A DNA stretch of 64,000 nucleotides. Origin: Streptomyces sp. NBC_00236. Lineage in GTDB: Bacteria; Actinomycetota; Actinomycetes; Streptomycetales; Streptomycetaceae. Shown here in pieces: positions 42,724-53,739 of this stretch. The position numbers and the translations under genes are program-made. Below the pieces are notes generated by a model that was not told the DNA's origin, ran no database searches, and saw only the letters and a list, made by a program, of their open reading frames with translations. Positions within the stretch are counted from its first letter, which is position 1. Each line of letters starts with the position of its first letter. The stretch is taken from assembly GCF_036195045.1 (NCBI RefSeq), contig NZ_CP108100.1, positions 1,488,001 through 1,552,000 of the forward strand, in the 5' to 3' direction.

Positions 42724-43049
42724 AAGTCGTCTTACCTCCTTGGACGTGACCAGGAAACTTATCGATAGGTCAGCGTGGCACCATGCCGACGATTGGCGAC
42801 TCTATGGCGTGTCACCGGTCCGCAGCAACACAATCCGCCGGACCCGGCCCGTTGTGTCGGCAATCGAACACCCCGCTGTCAAGGGCGCGCAGCCCCTCGG
42901 GCGTACTTTTCGCGGGTGCACGAATCGGTTAAAGGGTTACGTTCGAGACGAGTTGCGCGCGGCCCCGACAAGGCCCGACACGCGTCCGGCCGGACCTTGC
43001 TCGGCAAGGTCCGGCCGGACGCGTGAGGTTGACGAAGGGTGTTGACCCG
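42724..43049. other. Intergenic region between ald and parA
   Basis: About 325 bases with no gene. The right end holds the ald terminator. The left part carries the parA promoter; an AT-rich palindrome-like TTATCGATAG lies at about 42759-42768. No other structured element was recognised. Confidence 0.6.
42980..43024 (-). terminator. 21-bp perfect-stem terminator of ald
   Basis: A 21-bp perfect inverted repeat (beginning ACGCGTCCGGCCGGACC) with loop TCG ends 26 bases past the ald stop codon. Confidence 0.85.
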
Positions 43050-44174
43050 TCAGCCGAGAAGCGTGCTCAGTTCGACGTGGTCGAGGCCGTGCGCCTCGGC
43101 CACCTCGCGGTAAACGACCTGCCCGTCATGGGTGTTGAGGCCCTTGGCGAGCGCGGCGTCCCGGCGCAGCGCCTCGACCCAGCCACGGTTCGCGAGCTCC
43201 ACGATGTAGGGCAGCGTCGCGTTGGTGAGGGCGTACGTCGAGGTGTTCGGGACGGCACCCGGCATGTTCGCGACGCAGTAGAAGACCGATCCGTGAACCA
43301 TGAAGGTCGGCTCGGCGTGCGTCGTCGGGTGCGAGTCCTCGAAGCAGCCACCCTGATCAATTGCAATGTCGACAAGTACACTTCCGGGCTTCATCTTGGC
43401 GACGAGCTCGTTGGTGACCAGCTTCGGGGCCTTCGCTCCGGGGATCAGCACGGCGCCGACGACCAGGTCGGCCTCGATGACGGCCTTCTCCAGTTCGAAG
43501 GCGTTGGAGACGACGGTCTGCACCTTGGTACCGAAGATCTTGTCGGCCTCGCGGAGCTTGTTGATGTCCTTGTCGAGCAGCGTGACGTGGAAGCCGAGAC
43601 CGACGGCGATCTGCGTGGCGTTCCAGCCGGAGACGCCGCCGCCGATGACGACGGCCTTGCCGGCCGCGGTGCCCGGGACGCCGCCGGGCAGCACACCGCG
43701 GCCGCCGACCGAACGCATCAGGTGATAGGCGCCGACCTGCGGGGCCAGCCGGCCCGCGACCTCGGACATCGGGGCGAGCAGCGGCAGCGCGCGGTTCGCG
43801 GTCTCGACGGTCTCGTAGGCGATGGCGGTGGTGCCGGACTCCAGCAGCGCGTCCGTGCACGCGCGGGAGGCGGCGAGGTGCAGGTACGTGAAGAGGGTCT
43901 GGTCCTTGCGGAGGCGGTGGTACTCCTCGGCGACCGGCTCCTTGACCTTCAGCAGCAGGTCCGCGGTGGCCCAGACCTCGTCGGCGGTGGGCAGGATCTG
44001 CGCTCCGGCGGCGACGTACTCCTCGTCCGTGATGGAGGAGCCGGCCCCGGCGTTCTCCTCGACGACGACCTGGTGGCCGTGACGGACGAGCTCGTGCACA
44101 CCGGCAGGCGTGATCGCCACGCGGAACTCGTTGTTCTTGACTTCGCGGGGGATGCCGACCTTCACGTCGATCAC
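43050..44174 (-). CDS. ald: Alanine dehydrogenase
   Basis: A 374-residue NAD enzyme that reversibly deaminates L-alanine to pyruvate and ammonia. The signature start is [43 protein letters not shown] holds the catalytic lysine, [11 protein letters not shown] the catalytic histidine, and the NAD-binding loop is [18 protein letters not shown]. The GTG start is preceded by AAGGACC at close spacing. The upstream 130 bases are AT-rich with ATAGCTAT and may contain a regulator site. Well conserved and complete. Confidence 0.96.
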   Translation of the reverse strand: MIDVKVGIPREVKNNEFRVAITPAGVHELVRHGHQVVVEENAGAGSSITDEEYVAAGAQILPTADEVWATADLLLKVKEPVAEEYHRLRKDQTLFTYLHLAASRACTDALLESGTTAIAYETVETANRALPLLAPMSEVAGRLAPQVGAYHLMRSVGGRGVLPGGVPGTAAGKAVVIGGGVSGWNATQIAVGLGFHVTLLDKDINKLREADKIFGTKVQTVVSNAFELEKAVIEADLVVGAVLIPGAKAPKLVTNELVAKMKPGSVLVDIAIDQGGCFEDSHPTTHAEPTFMVHGSVFYCVANMPGAVPNTSTYALTNATLPYIVELANRGWVEALRRDAALAKGLNTHDGQVVYREVAEAHGLDHVELSTLLG

Positions 44175-44308
44175 GGTCCTTGGCTCAGAGGGTTATCAGG
44201 GCATAGCTATACATACCCGGATAGACACAGCGTAAATGGAGACACCGCGAACACCCGCGGCAGAGCCAGTCTAATGAAGGACTTCTCGCTGTCTAGCCTT
44301 ACAAAGCA

Positions 44309-46372
44309 TTAATTTTCTGTCGTCGCACTACGGATTTCGTAGGCTGTGCTCTCCTCACCCAGCAATCTCTCGGCCGCACCCCGGTGCAGCCCCGCAGCTG
44401 CGGGGTCTCCGAGGCGGTCGAGGGTGTCGGCCAGCCGGAGCTCCAGTGCGGCCTGCAGCCGCAGGTCCTTGGCCTGCCGCGCCCACTCCACGGCCTCCCG
44501 GCAGGTCTGCAGCGACTCCTGCGGGCGGCCCGCGTACTCCTGGACCCGGGCGACCTCGCTGAGCGCCCGGGCATGGGCGGGCAGATCACCGAGCCTGCGG
44601 TAGCCGGCCGCCGCCGCCCGCCAGTTCCGCAGCGCCTCGCCGTACCGCCCCGCGTAGGTGTGGACGGTGCCGAGGCGCCCGTAGAGCCTCGCCTCGTCGG
44701 CACGCTCGCCCTGGGTGAGGCGCTGGGCCAGCGCCCGGCCGTACCAGTCGGAGGCCCGGTGGAAGTCGCCCAGTTCCGCGTAGGCGCCGCCCACGGATTC
44801 CATGGCGCGGCCCGTGGCGTACGGATCCTTCGCGGCCCGTCCGGCGTCCAGCGCCGCCCGGTAGCGGGCCAGCGCCTCCCGGGTCCGGCCGGTCCCGGCG
44901 TCCAGATCGGCGAGGTTGAGGAGGGCGGCCGCCCGTTCCCGCGGCAGATTGCGCCGCTCCGCGACGGCCAGCACCAGGCCGTGCAGCCCGTAGAGCTCGG
45001 GCGCGGCCGCCTCGGTGCCCTCGTGCGCGGCCAGCGCCCGTACCAGTGCGGCCACCAACCGCCGGGCCAGGGTGTCGAGTTCGCCGTCCTCGACGGCGAT
45101 CCGGGCGGAGGCGAGCAGTGCGGGTCTGCGGATCCGCAGCCAGGCGGCCGCCGCCTCGGGGCCGGGGAACCGCAGGGAGCGCGGCAGCCCGGCGAGCTTG
45201 CGCCGGGACGGGGAGCCCTCCGGTTCGGTGACCGCGCGGCAGGACTGGAGCAGGCGCACGGTGCGCTCCAGCATCCGGGCCTGCGCGAGCTGGATCTCGG
45301 CCGGGCGGTCCCGGTCCTCCAGCAGCGCCCGCAGCAGCGCAGCGAGGCAGCCCGGCACCTCGTACTGCGGCTGCTCGGCCCCGTCGCTGCGCAGCAGGCC
45401 CAGGCGCACGAAGTCGTCGAGGGTGGTCCGGGCGGCCGAGACGGAACAGCCGGCGAGCGCCGAGGCGGTGTGGGCGTCGGCGAGTCCGGCCGGGGCGAGG
45501 GAGAGCAGACGCAGTATCCGGGCGGCGGTCGGCGGCAAGGAGTCGTGGACCAGCCGGAAGGCACGGGCCAGCGGTCGGGCACCGGCGGACTGCTCGGTGT
45601 CGTCCGGCAGGTCCCGCAGCTGTTTGGTGACATCGGCGACCGAGGCCGTCGGACGGGTGGCCAGCCAGCCCCCGATCATGACGAGTGCGGCGGGCTGACC
45701 GCCGCACTCCTCCGCCAGCGTCTCGGCCGTCAGCGGGTCGACGGTGATCCTGACCTGCCCGATCGCCCCGGCGAGCAGTTCCACGGCGGAGCCCGCGTCC
45801 AGACCGCCGAGGGTGCAGGGCCGGACGCCGGGGATCCCGGTCAGCGGGCCCTGTGCGGTGGCGATGACGAGGCAGTCCGGGTTGTCCGGCAGCAGCGGGT
45901 CGACCTGTTCGGCGTCGGGGGCGTCGTCGAGCAGGAGCAGGACACGGCGTACGGCGAGCGCCTCGCGGACCATCTCGGACAGTTCGTCCGCATCCGCGCC
46001 GGGCGGCCCGGCCACGCCCAGCCCGCGCAGGAGTTCGCGCGCGGCGCGTTCGGCGGGGACGGCGCCGCCGCCGGGCTCGGTGAGCCGGACGCGGACCATC
46101 CCGTCGGGGTAGTCACCGGCGGCGAGCAGTCTGCGGGCGAGCTCGTCCGCCAGCGCGGTACGGCCGGATCCGGGGCGGCCGGCGATCAGCAGGACCCGGG
46201 CCCGGCCGCTCTTGCGACCGGCCATGGTGTCCAGTCCGGCCCGTTCGATATCGGCCCGGAGTTCCTTCAACTCGCGCTCGCGTCCGAAGAATCGGGGTGG
46301 TTCGACGGCGGCCGGCTCCTCGGTCCCCGCTGCCTCGGCCGGGTCGCTGGTGTCCACCGCCTGATCCGTCAC
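44309..46372 (-). CDS. STAND NTPase with tetratricopeptide repeats (AfsR/NB-ARC-like)
   Basis: A 687-residue signalling ATPase. The N-terminal RFFGRERELKELRADIE is followed by a P-loop AGRPGSGRTALADELARRL in which Arg replaces the Walker A lysine, and a Walker B VLLLLDDAPD. A winged-helix part (ARILRLLSLAPAGLADAHTAS) leads to C-terminal TPRs (about residues 480-680; for example GRYGEALRNWRAAAAGYRRLGD). No SARP DNA-binding domain is present, so it resembles the ATPase/TPR part of AfsR. The start GTG at 46372 follows GGAG by 9 bases. Its trigger and output are unknown; ATP binding may be altered. Confidence 0.85.
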   Translation of the reverse strand: MTDQAVDTSDPAEAAGTEEPAAVEPPRFFGRERELKELRADIERAGLDTMAGRKSGRARVLLIAGRPGSGRTALADELARRLLAAGDYPDGMVRVRLTEPGGGAVPAERAARELLRGLGVAGPPGADADELSEMVREALAVRRVLLLLDDAPDAEQVDPLLPDNPDCLVIATAQGPLTGIPGVRPCTLGGLDAGSAVELLAGAIGQVRITVDPLTAETLAEECGGQPAALVMIGGWLATRPTASVADVTKQLRDLPDDTEQSAGARPLARAFRLVHDSLPPTAARILRLLSLAPAGLADAHTASALAGCSVSAARTTLDDFVRLGLLRSDGAEQPQYEVPGCLAALLRALLEDRDRPAEIQLAQARMLERTVRLLQSCRAVTEPEGSPSRRKLAGLPRSLRFPGPEAAAAWLRIRRPALLASARIAVEDGELDTLARRLVAALVRALAAHEGTEAAAPELYGLHGLVLAVAERRNLPRERAAALLNLADLDAGTGRTREALARYRAALDAGRAAKDPYATGRAMESVGGAYAELGDFHRASDWYGRALAQRLTQGERADEARLYGRLGTVHTYAGRYGEALRNWRAAAAGYRRLGDLPAHARALSEVARVQEYAGRPQESLQTCREAVEWARQAKDLRLQAALELRLADTLDRLGDPAAAGLHRGAAERLLGEESTAYEIRSATTEN

Positions 46373-46573
46373 GGGCCACGCTCCACTTCGCTGCACGCGT
46401 CGCCCGCCGGGACTCCGGTCAGGGCGTTCCGAGCGTAGTTCAGGCGGGTGGGCGAATCGGGTGGAGCGCGACGGGGAGGTCCCCCGATCGGATCAGCATT
46501 TTGTCCGATCAGGGGACGCGAAGAGGTACCGGGAAGCGTGCCGAGGCCCGCCCCCGGTGTTCCCCGCGGGCCA

Positions 46574-47200
46574 TCAGGCCTCGAACGGCCGGGCGGGCCA
46601 GGGCGCCTCCGCGGGCCGCAGCGAGTCGGCCCCGTCGCCCGCGAGCACCGCCGCGAGCGCGAGCGCACCCACCACGAGGCAGCTGTTGTGCAGGTCCCCG
46701 GCGAGGACGCCCCGCACCACGTCCTGGAGCGGCACCCGGGCCAGCTCCATGTCGGCCTCCTCCTCGGAGACGGCGAAGCGCTCGCCGTCGGCCTCGGAGA
46801 TGTTCCGGGCGAGGAAGATCCGTACGGCTTCGTCGGAACCGCCGGGCGAGGTGTAGAGGTCGGTCAGCACCCGCCAGTCCTCGGCCTTGACGTACGCCTC
46901 CTCGTAGAGCTCGCGCTGCGCGGCGTGCAGCGGGTTCTCGCCGGGGACGTCGAGCAGTCCGGCCGGGATCTCCCACAGCTTGTGGCGCACCGGATGCCGG
47001 TACTGGCGCAGCACGAGGACGCGGTCCTCGTCGTCGAGCGCGAGCACGGCGACCGAACCGGGGTGGACCTGGTAGTCGCGGCGCGCGATCGTGCCGTCGG
47101 GCATCTCGACGTCGTCGGTGCGGACGCTGGTCTTTTTGCCCCGGAACGGAGTCCCGGTCGCGGTGACCGGCCAGTCCTCGGGCGTGTCCTGGAAACCCAT
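46574..47200 (-). CDS. NUDIX hydrolase, ADP-ribose pyrophosphatase type
   Basis: A 208-residue protein. The substrate region VRQYRHPV-like VLRQYRHPVRHKLWEIPAGLLDVPGENP leads into a NUDIX helix AAQRELYEEAYVKAEDW, similar to E. coli NudF. The box has EEA in place of the common EETG, which still keeps the two glutamates. By family it splits ADP-ribose to AMP and ribose 5-phosphate. ATG at 47200 has GGGAGGA 5 bases upstream. It follows the pyrG terminator on the same strand, so it may be read by leak-through. Confidence 0.9.
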   Translation of the reverse strand: MGFQDTPEDWPVTATGTPFRGKKTSVRTDDVEMPDGTIARRDYQVHPGSVAVLALDDEDRVLVLRQYRHPVRHKLWEIPAGLLDVPGENPLHAAQRELYEEAYVKAEDWRVLTDLYTSPGGSDEAVRIFLARNISEADGERFAVSEEEADMELARVPLQDVVRGVLAGDLHNSCLVVGALALAAVLAGDGADSLRPAEAPWPARPFEA

Positions 47201-47214
47201 CTACGTCCTCCCAC

Positions 47215-47264
47215 AAAAAACAGTGACCGGGGTACGCGTCCTCGAAGGATGCGTACCCCGGTCA
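47215..47264 (-). terminator. pyrG intrinsic terminator with U tract
   Basis: A stem of TGACCGGGGTACGC pairing with 47251-47264, extended to the loop with one G-T pair, is followed on the minus strand by CACTG and TTTTTT. This is a classic rho-independent terminator, rare in such GC-rich DNA. Confidence 0.9.
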
Positions 47265-47288
47265 ACCGTAACGCCTGCGGGGATGCCG

Positions 47289-48950
<1,662 letters not shown>

Positions 48951-49353
48951 AGCCAAAGGGGGCTCCCGTGGTCGCGATCGTGAGGTGCGTACCGGCGTTT
49001 CCGTCCGGAGAGTCCGGAGGTGCCGTCGCTGCGGTTCGGGGGCCTCGTCTGCTCTCGCTGACGACCACCGTCCACGGGCTACCAGGGTAACAGCGACGAG
49101 GGGAGCCTGCTTCCGGCCACTCCCGGCACACTCGGGGCACGGGATCCCCGCATGTCCCTCACTCCCCACCCGTTCGGCTCTCCTTGTTGTCAAGAGCGTC
49201 GCGCGGATCACCCGGGTGCGTCGTATCCTGCTCGGACACTCGCTCCGGGCGAGGTACGAGCTCGCAGGTTCCCCCACATCAACCCCTTGCAACGACCTCT
49301 TGACCCGCAGTAATGCCCCACGGGGCGACATGGCCGTTCGACTGGAGATGCAC
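48951..49353. other. Divergent intergenic region between pyrG and the GH15 gene
   Basis: About 400 bases, no gene. It contains the pyrG leader on the left and the GH15 promoter on the right; TTGTCA at about 49187 and TTGACC at about 49299 are candidate -35 elements without convincing partners. No hairpin or riboswitch was recognised. Confidence 0.5.
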
Positions 49354-51156
49354 GTGGCCGGGCGCATCGAGGATTACGCACTCATCGGAGACATGCAGAC
49401 CGCCGCCCTGGTCTGCCGGGACGGCACGGCCGACTGGCTGTGCCTGCCCCGCTTCGATTCACACGCCGTTTTCGCGGGACTGCTGGGTACCGAGGAGCAC
49501 GGCTTCTGGCGCCTGGGACCGGCCCGCGCGGAGGGCACGGAACCGCCGTCGGCGGACCGTCGCCGCTATCGCGGGGACTCACTGATCCTGGAATCGGAAT
49601 GGGACACGCCGCGCGGCACGGTCAGAGTGACCGACTTCATGCCGCCGCGCGACGGCGCGCCCCAGCTGATCCGGATCGTGGAGGGCATCAGCGGCCGGGT
49701 TCCGATGCGCTCGGAGCTTCGGATGCGGTTCAGTTACGGTCGTGTCACCCCCTGGGTGCACAAGGTGGACGGCCGTACGGTCGCCGTCGCGGGCCCCGAC
49801 TCGGTCTGGTACGACACCCCTGCGGAGACGTACGGCGAGAACCTGACGACGTACTCCGACTTCACCGTCGCCCCGGGTGACCGGATCGCGTTCACCATCA
49901 GCTGGCAGCCCTCGCACCGCGAACCGCCCGCGCTCCCGGACCCGGAGGGCTCCCTGGAGGCCACCGCGGACTTCTGGCGCGACTGGGTGGATCAGTGCAC
50001 GTACCACGGCCCCTACCGCGAGGCCGTGGTCCGCTCGCTGATCACCCTGAAGGCCCTGACGTACGCGCCGACCGGCGGCATCGTCGCCGCGCCGACCACC
50101 TCCCTGCCGGAGGACATCGGCGGCTCCCGCAACTGGGACTACCGCTACACCTGGCTGCGCGACGCCGCGATCACCCTCTCCTCGCTGCTGCGCACCGGCT
50201 ACCGCGAGGAGGCCCGTGCCTGGCGCGAATGGCTGCTGCGGGCGGTCGCGGGCGACCCCGAGAACCTGCAGATCATGTACGGGATCGCGGGCGAGCGCGA
50301 GCTGGGCGAGGCCGAGCTGGAGTGGCTGCCCGGGTACGAGAACTCCGGCCCGGTCCGCGTCGGCAACGGTGCCGCGGGCCAGCTCCAACTGGACGTGTAC
50401 GGCGAGGTCACCGAGGCGCTGCACCTGGCGCACATGACGGGCCTGACCCGCAACGACTACGCGACCGGTCTCCAGCTCAAGCTGATCGAGTACCTGGAGA
50501 ACCACTGGGACGAGCCGGACGAGGGCATCTGGGAGGTGCGCGGTCCGCGCCGGCACTTCGTGCACTCCAAGGTGATGGCCTGGGTCGCGGTCGACCGGAC
50601 CATCAAGCTGATCGAGTCCGGCGACACGGACGGGCCCCTGGAGAAGTGGCGCGAACTGCGCGACGACATCCACCGCGACGTCTGCGAGCGGGGCTACGAC
50701 CCCGAGCGCAACACCTTCACCCAGTCCTACGGGTCGAAGGAACTGGACGCCTCCCTGCTGCTGATCCCGCAGATGGGCTTCCTGCCGCCCGACGACAAGC
50801 GGGTCATCGGCACCATCGAGGCGATCCAGCGCGAGCTGTCCACCGAGGACGGCTTCGTCCTGCGCTATCCCACCTCGGGCGAGAACGCGGGCGTGGACGG
50901 CCTGGAGGGCGACGAGGGCGCGTTCCTGGCGTGCTCGTTCTGGCTGGCGGACGACCTGGCGATGATCGGCCGGGTCGACGAGGCCCGCCAGCTCTTCGAA
51001 CGCCTGCTGTCCCTGCGCAACGACCTGGGCCTGCTGGCCGAGGAGTGGGACGCGCGGCTCCAGCGCCAGGTGGGCAACTTCCCGCAGGCGTTCAGCCACG
51101 TGCCACTGATCGACACGGCGCTGCGGCTGACGGCGAGCGGGGCGTACGTGGGCTGA
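49354..51156 (+). CDS. GH15-family glycoside hydrolase (trehalase/glucoamylase type)
   Basis: A 600-residue cytosolic enzyme. It opens with [45 protein letters not shown], characteristic of bacterial GH15 enzymes including mycobacterial trehalase. The (alpha/alpha)6 barrel carries [25 protein letters not shown] and [15 protein letters not shown]. The GTG at 49354 has CTGGAG 5 bases upstream; ATGs at 49330 and 49348 are alternatives. Trehalose is a spore reserve in Streptomyces, so trehalase activity is likely, but glucoamylase specificity cannot be excluded. There is no signal peptide. Confidence 0.9.
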   Translation: MAGRIEDYALIGDMQTAALVCRDGTADWLCLPRFDSHAVFAGLLGTEEHGFWRLGPARAEGTEPPSADRRRYRGDSLILESEWDTPRGTVRVTDFMPPRDGAPQLIRIVEGISGRVPMRSELRMRFSYGRVTPWVHKVDGRTVAVAGPDSVWYDTPAETYGENLTTYSDFTVAPGDRIAFTISWQPSHREPPALPDPEGSLEATADFWRDWVDQCTYHGPYREAVVRSLITLKALTYAPTGGIVAAPTTSLPEDIGGSRNWDYRYTWLRDAAITLSSLLRTGYREEARAWREWLLRAVAGDPENLQIMYGIAGERELGEAELEWLPGYENSGPVRVGNGAAGQLQLDVYGEVTEALHLAHMTGLTRNDYATGLQLKLIEYLENHWDEPDEGIWEVRGPRRHFVHSKVMAWVAVDRTIKLIESGDTDGPLEKWRELRDDIHRDVCERGYDPERNTFTQSYGSKELDASLLLIPQMGFLPPDDKRVIGTIEAIQRELSTEDGFVLRYPTSGENAGVDGLEGDEGAFLACSFWLADDLAMIGRVDEARQLFERLLSLRNDLGLLAEEWDARLQRQVGNFPQAFSHVPLIDTALRLTASGAYVG

Positions 51157-51281
51157 CGTGCTGTGGGATCCCGTTTCCCGTGCCGGATTCCGCGCGGGGG
51201 ATGCCGTAGCCGTGCCGGATACGACACGGGGGCGGGATTCATGCCTCTGACCTCGGTGGTTCCCCTCCTGCACCGGACCGT

Positions 51282-51310
51282 CCCGGTCGTCATCGACGCA
51301 GACGACCGGG
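51282..51310 (+). terminator. Hairpin downstream of the GH15 gene
   Basis: CCCGGTCGTC pairs with GACGACCGGG across a 9-base loop, 126 bases past the GH15 stop. It probably separates the GH15 gene from the following MFS gene. Confidence 0.55.
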
Positions 51311-51378
51311 GCATGCCCGCCTGCGCGCGCAGCTGAATCCGGTTGCGGCGGAACCGGGCGGCCCGGTGGGCTACCGAC

Positions 51379-52611
51379 ATGAACGATGCCGCCGAGCAGG
51401 CGCAAGGGGCGAATTCAGGCAGAGCCCGCAAGGTCACGACGCGTCCGCCTGCGTGGCACCGGGCCGCGGTGCTCGTGGCCCTGATGCTGGCCGCCTTCAC
51501 CCTCAACACCGCGGAGAACCTGCCGATCGGCCTCCTGGAGCTCATCTCCGAAAGCCTCCAGGTGTCAGTGTCAGCGGTCGGCCTCCTGGTCACCGGTTAC
51601 GGCGTGTCAGTGGCCGTCGCGTCATTACCGCTCGCCCACGTCGTACGGACGGTGCCCCGGCGCCATGTGCTCACCGGACTGCTGGCCGCGCTGGTCGTGT
51701 CCAGCCTGGTCGCGGCGCTGGCCACCTCCTACGGGGTGCTCCTCTTCGCGCGGCTTCTGACAGCGCTCGCCCAAGCGTTGTTCTGGGCCGTGATGGGGCC
51801 GGTCGCGGTGGGCCTGTTCGCGCCCGGGATCCGTGGACGGGTGGTCGGAGCGCTGTCCGTCGCCGGTTCGCTCGCCCTCGTGCTCGGTGTTCCCGCCGGG
51901 ACGTGGCTGGGCCGGCAGAGCGGCTGGCAGGCGCCCATCGCCTTGCTCGCGGCTCTGGGGCTTGTCTCGCTGGTGACCATCGCCGTTCTGCTGCCCACCT
52001 CCCGTCCGGAAGAAGAGGCCGCCGCCTACGGAACCAGTCCCGACGTCCGCCGGTTCGGGATCGTGCTGGCCGCCGGGACCCTGTCCTCTGCCGGAGCCTT
52101 CGCGGGATACACCTACGTCGTCACGTTCCTGGGCGACGTGGCCGGGTTCTCCGCGAGCGCGGTCAGTGCGTTGTTGGTGGCTTTCGGTGTTGCGTGCCTG
52201 GCCGGAGTAACCGTCACCGGGGCGCTGCTGGATCGTTTTCCGCAGGCCACGCTGACGACTGCCGTTGCCACGCAGGCGGTGGGCATGCTCGGTCTCTACG
52301 CGGCCGGCAGCGACCGGGTGGCTGCGGTCGTGTTCCTGGCGCTGATGGGCAGTGCACTCGGGCCGGTGTTCATGACCACCCAGAACGCGATGCTGCATTG
52401 CGCGCCGGGCCGCACAGACATCGCACTCGCGGCGAACTCCGGCTCGTACAACGCCGGTATCGCAGCGGGCGCCGCACTCGGCGGACTGGTCCTGCCGCCG
52501 GCCGGGGCGCGGGGCACCTTCCTCCTCGGCGGGCTACTGACGCTGGGGGCATGCGCAGTGCTGCTCGGCGGGCGGCTGCTGCGGCCTTCCGGATCGGAGT
52601 CCACCGGTTAG
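51379..52611 (+). CDS. MFS transporter, AraJ/sugar-efflux-like (12 TM)
   Basis: A 410-residue membrane protein with 12 predicted helices. It starts with LVALMLAAFTLNTAENLPIGLLELISESLQVSVSAVGLLVTGYGVSVAVASLPLAHVVRTVPRRHVL, the DHA1/AraJ-type motif A region. Then come AQALFWAVMGPVAVGLFAPG and ALSVAGSLALVLGVPAGTWLG. ATG at 51379 follows GGTGGG by 9 bases. Its codon third positions look slightly less biased than its neighbours', so recent acquisition is possible. The substrate is unknown. Confidence 0.87.
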   Translation: MNDAAEQAQGANSGRARKVTTRPPAWHRAAVLVALMLAAFTLNTAENLPIGLLELISESLQVSVSAVGLLVTGYGVSVAVASLPLAHVVRTVPRRHVLTGLLAALVVSSLVAALATSYGVLLFARLLTALAQALFWAVMGPVAVGLFAPGIRGRVVGALSVAGSLALVLGVPAGTWLGRQSGWQAPIALLAALGLVSLVTIAVLLPTSRPEEEAAAYGTSPDVRRFGIVLAAGTLSSAGAFAGYTYVVTFLGDVAGFSASAVSALLVAFGVACLAGVTVTGALLDRFPQATLTTAVATQAVGMLGLYAAGSDRVAAVVFLALMGSALGPVFMTTQNAMLHCAPGRTDIALAANSGSYNAGIAAGAALGGLVLPPAGARGTFLLGGLLTLGACAVLLGGRLLRPSGSESTG

Positions 52612-52689
52612 GGCGCCGTCACCGGGCGGCCGGTGTCACAGCGTGTCCGCGGAGCAGAACGATGCGGAGACGGGACTGCACCGCCGGCG

Positions 52690-53559
52690 TCAGCTCGGCT
52701 CCGTCTCCCGTCCCGTCACCACCGGGCGGTCCTGCGAAGGCAGCCCCCACTCGCTCCAGGAGCCGTCGTACACCGCCAGGTCGCGGTATCCGGCCAGCGC
52801 GGCGCCCAGCGCCAGGACACAGGCGGTGACACCCGATCCGCAGCTGAGGAGCAGCCGCTCCCGGTCCTGCGCCAGAGCGGTGAACGCGGCCCGCAGTTCC
52901 GCCGCCGGACGCATCCGGCCCTCGTGCTGGACCTCACCGAAGGGCAGGTTGACCGCCCCCGGCATATGGCCGCCGCGCAGGCCCGCACGCGGCTCGGGAG
53001 CCGTACCCCGAAAGCGTTCCCGGGACCGGGCGTCGAAGACGGCGGACGCCGGGTCGGCGAGGGCCGCCGCCACCTCGTCCGCGCCCACGAACATCCCCGC
53101 GCGCGGAGCGGCCGTGAAGTCGCCGCGCTCCGCGAGCGCCGCGGGCGCGCCGCTCTCCGTCGGCAGTCCCGCGGCCGTCCAGCCGGGCAGGCCCCCGTCG
53201 AGCACCGCGACCCGGTCGAAGCCCATCGCCCTGAGCATCCACCAGGCCCGGGCGCTGGAGTAGATGCCCACCGCGTCGTGGACCACGACCGTGTCGCCGT
53301 CGTGGAGGCCCAGGGTGCGCAGCTCCTCGGTGAAGCGGTCGGCTCCGGGCATCGTGTGGGGCAGCGGCCCCGAGTGGTCCGAGAGCGCGCCGTCGATGTC
53401 GAACGGGCGCGCCCCCACGATCCGCCGGGCGCTCCCCCGGTGCGCGCCGACGGAGGCGTCGAGCACCAGCAGCCCCGGCGACCCGAGCCGCGCGGCGAGC
53501 CAGTCGGCGCCGACGAGCGGGCCGGGAAGACGGTCGTGCCGAGGCACATCGCGGCCCAT
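52690..53559 (-). CDS. sseA: Sulfurtransferase, thiosulfate/3-mercaptopyruvate type (rhodanese)
   Basis: A 289-residue protein of two tandem rhodanese domains. The first (about 15-135) is inactive in such enzymes; the second carries the active-site loop CGSGVTACVLALG, the CGSGVT form typical of 3-mercaptopyruvate sulfurtransferases. LDASVGAHRGSARRIVGARPFDIDGALSDHSGPLPHTMP is the family N-terminal segment. ATG at 53559 has GGGAGG 5 bases upstream. It moves sulfur from mercaptopyruvate or thiosulfate to acceptors such as cyanide or thioredoxin. It is monocistronic and divergent from the PucR gene. Confidence 0.92.
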   Translation of the reverse strand: MGRDVPRHDRLPGPLVGADWLAARLGSPGLLVLDASVGAHRGSARRIVGARPFDIDGALSDHSGPLPHTMPGADRFTEELRTLGLHDGDTVVVHDAVGIYSSARAWWMLRAMGFDRVAVLDGGLPGWTAAGLPTESGAPAALAERGDFTAAPRAGMFVGADEVAAALADPASAVFDARSRERFRGTAPEPRAGLRGGHMPGAVNLPFGEVQHEGRMRPAAELRAAFTALAQDRERLLLSCGSGVTACVLALGAALAGYRDLAVYDGSWSEWGLPSQDRPVVTGRETEPS

Positions 53560-53739
53560 GGGTTCCTCCCACGCGTCCGGGTACGGGATTTTTTCAAGAT
53601 CGCAGCGTGCCCGGGCCCTGTCAACGGCGTACCGCCCCGACGAAGCCGCGCGCGCCCCGGGCCGGTACCTTCCTGACCAGGGCGACCGCAATCGCGTGAC
53701 CGCCCGGTCCGACCGACGTGAAGCGCGAGGCCAGAGTCA

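Noticed and set aside
42755..42775. TTATCGATAG near the parA start as a ParB site (parS)
   Set aside because: Lacks the GTTTCACGTGAAAC core of bacterial parS; only a short palindrome.
51241..51333. 31-codon ORF after GGGCGGGATTC downstream of the GH15 gene
   Set aside because: It overlaps a clear hairpin (51282-51310), has no family resemblance and was judged noise.
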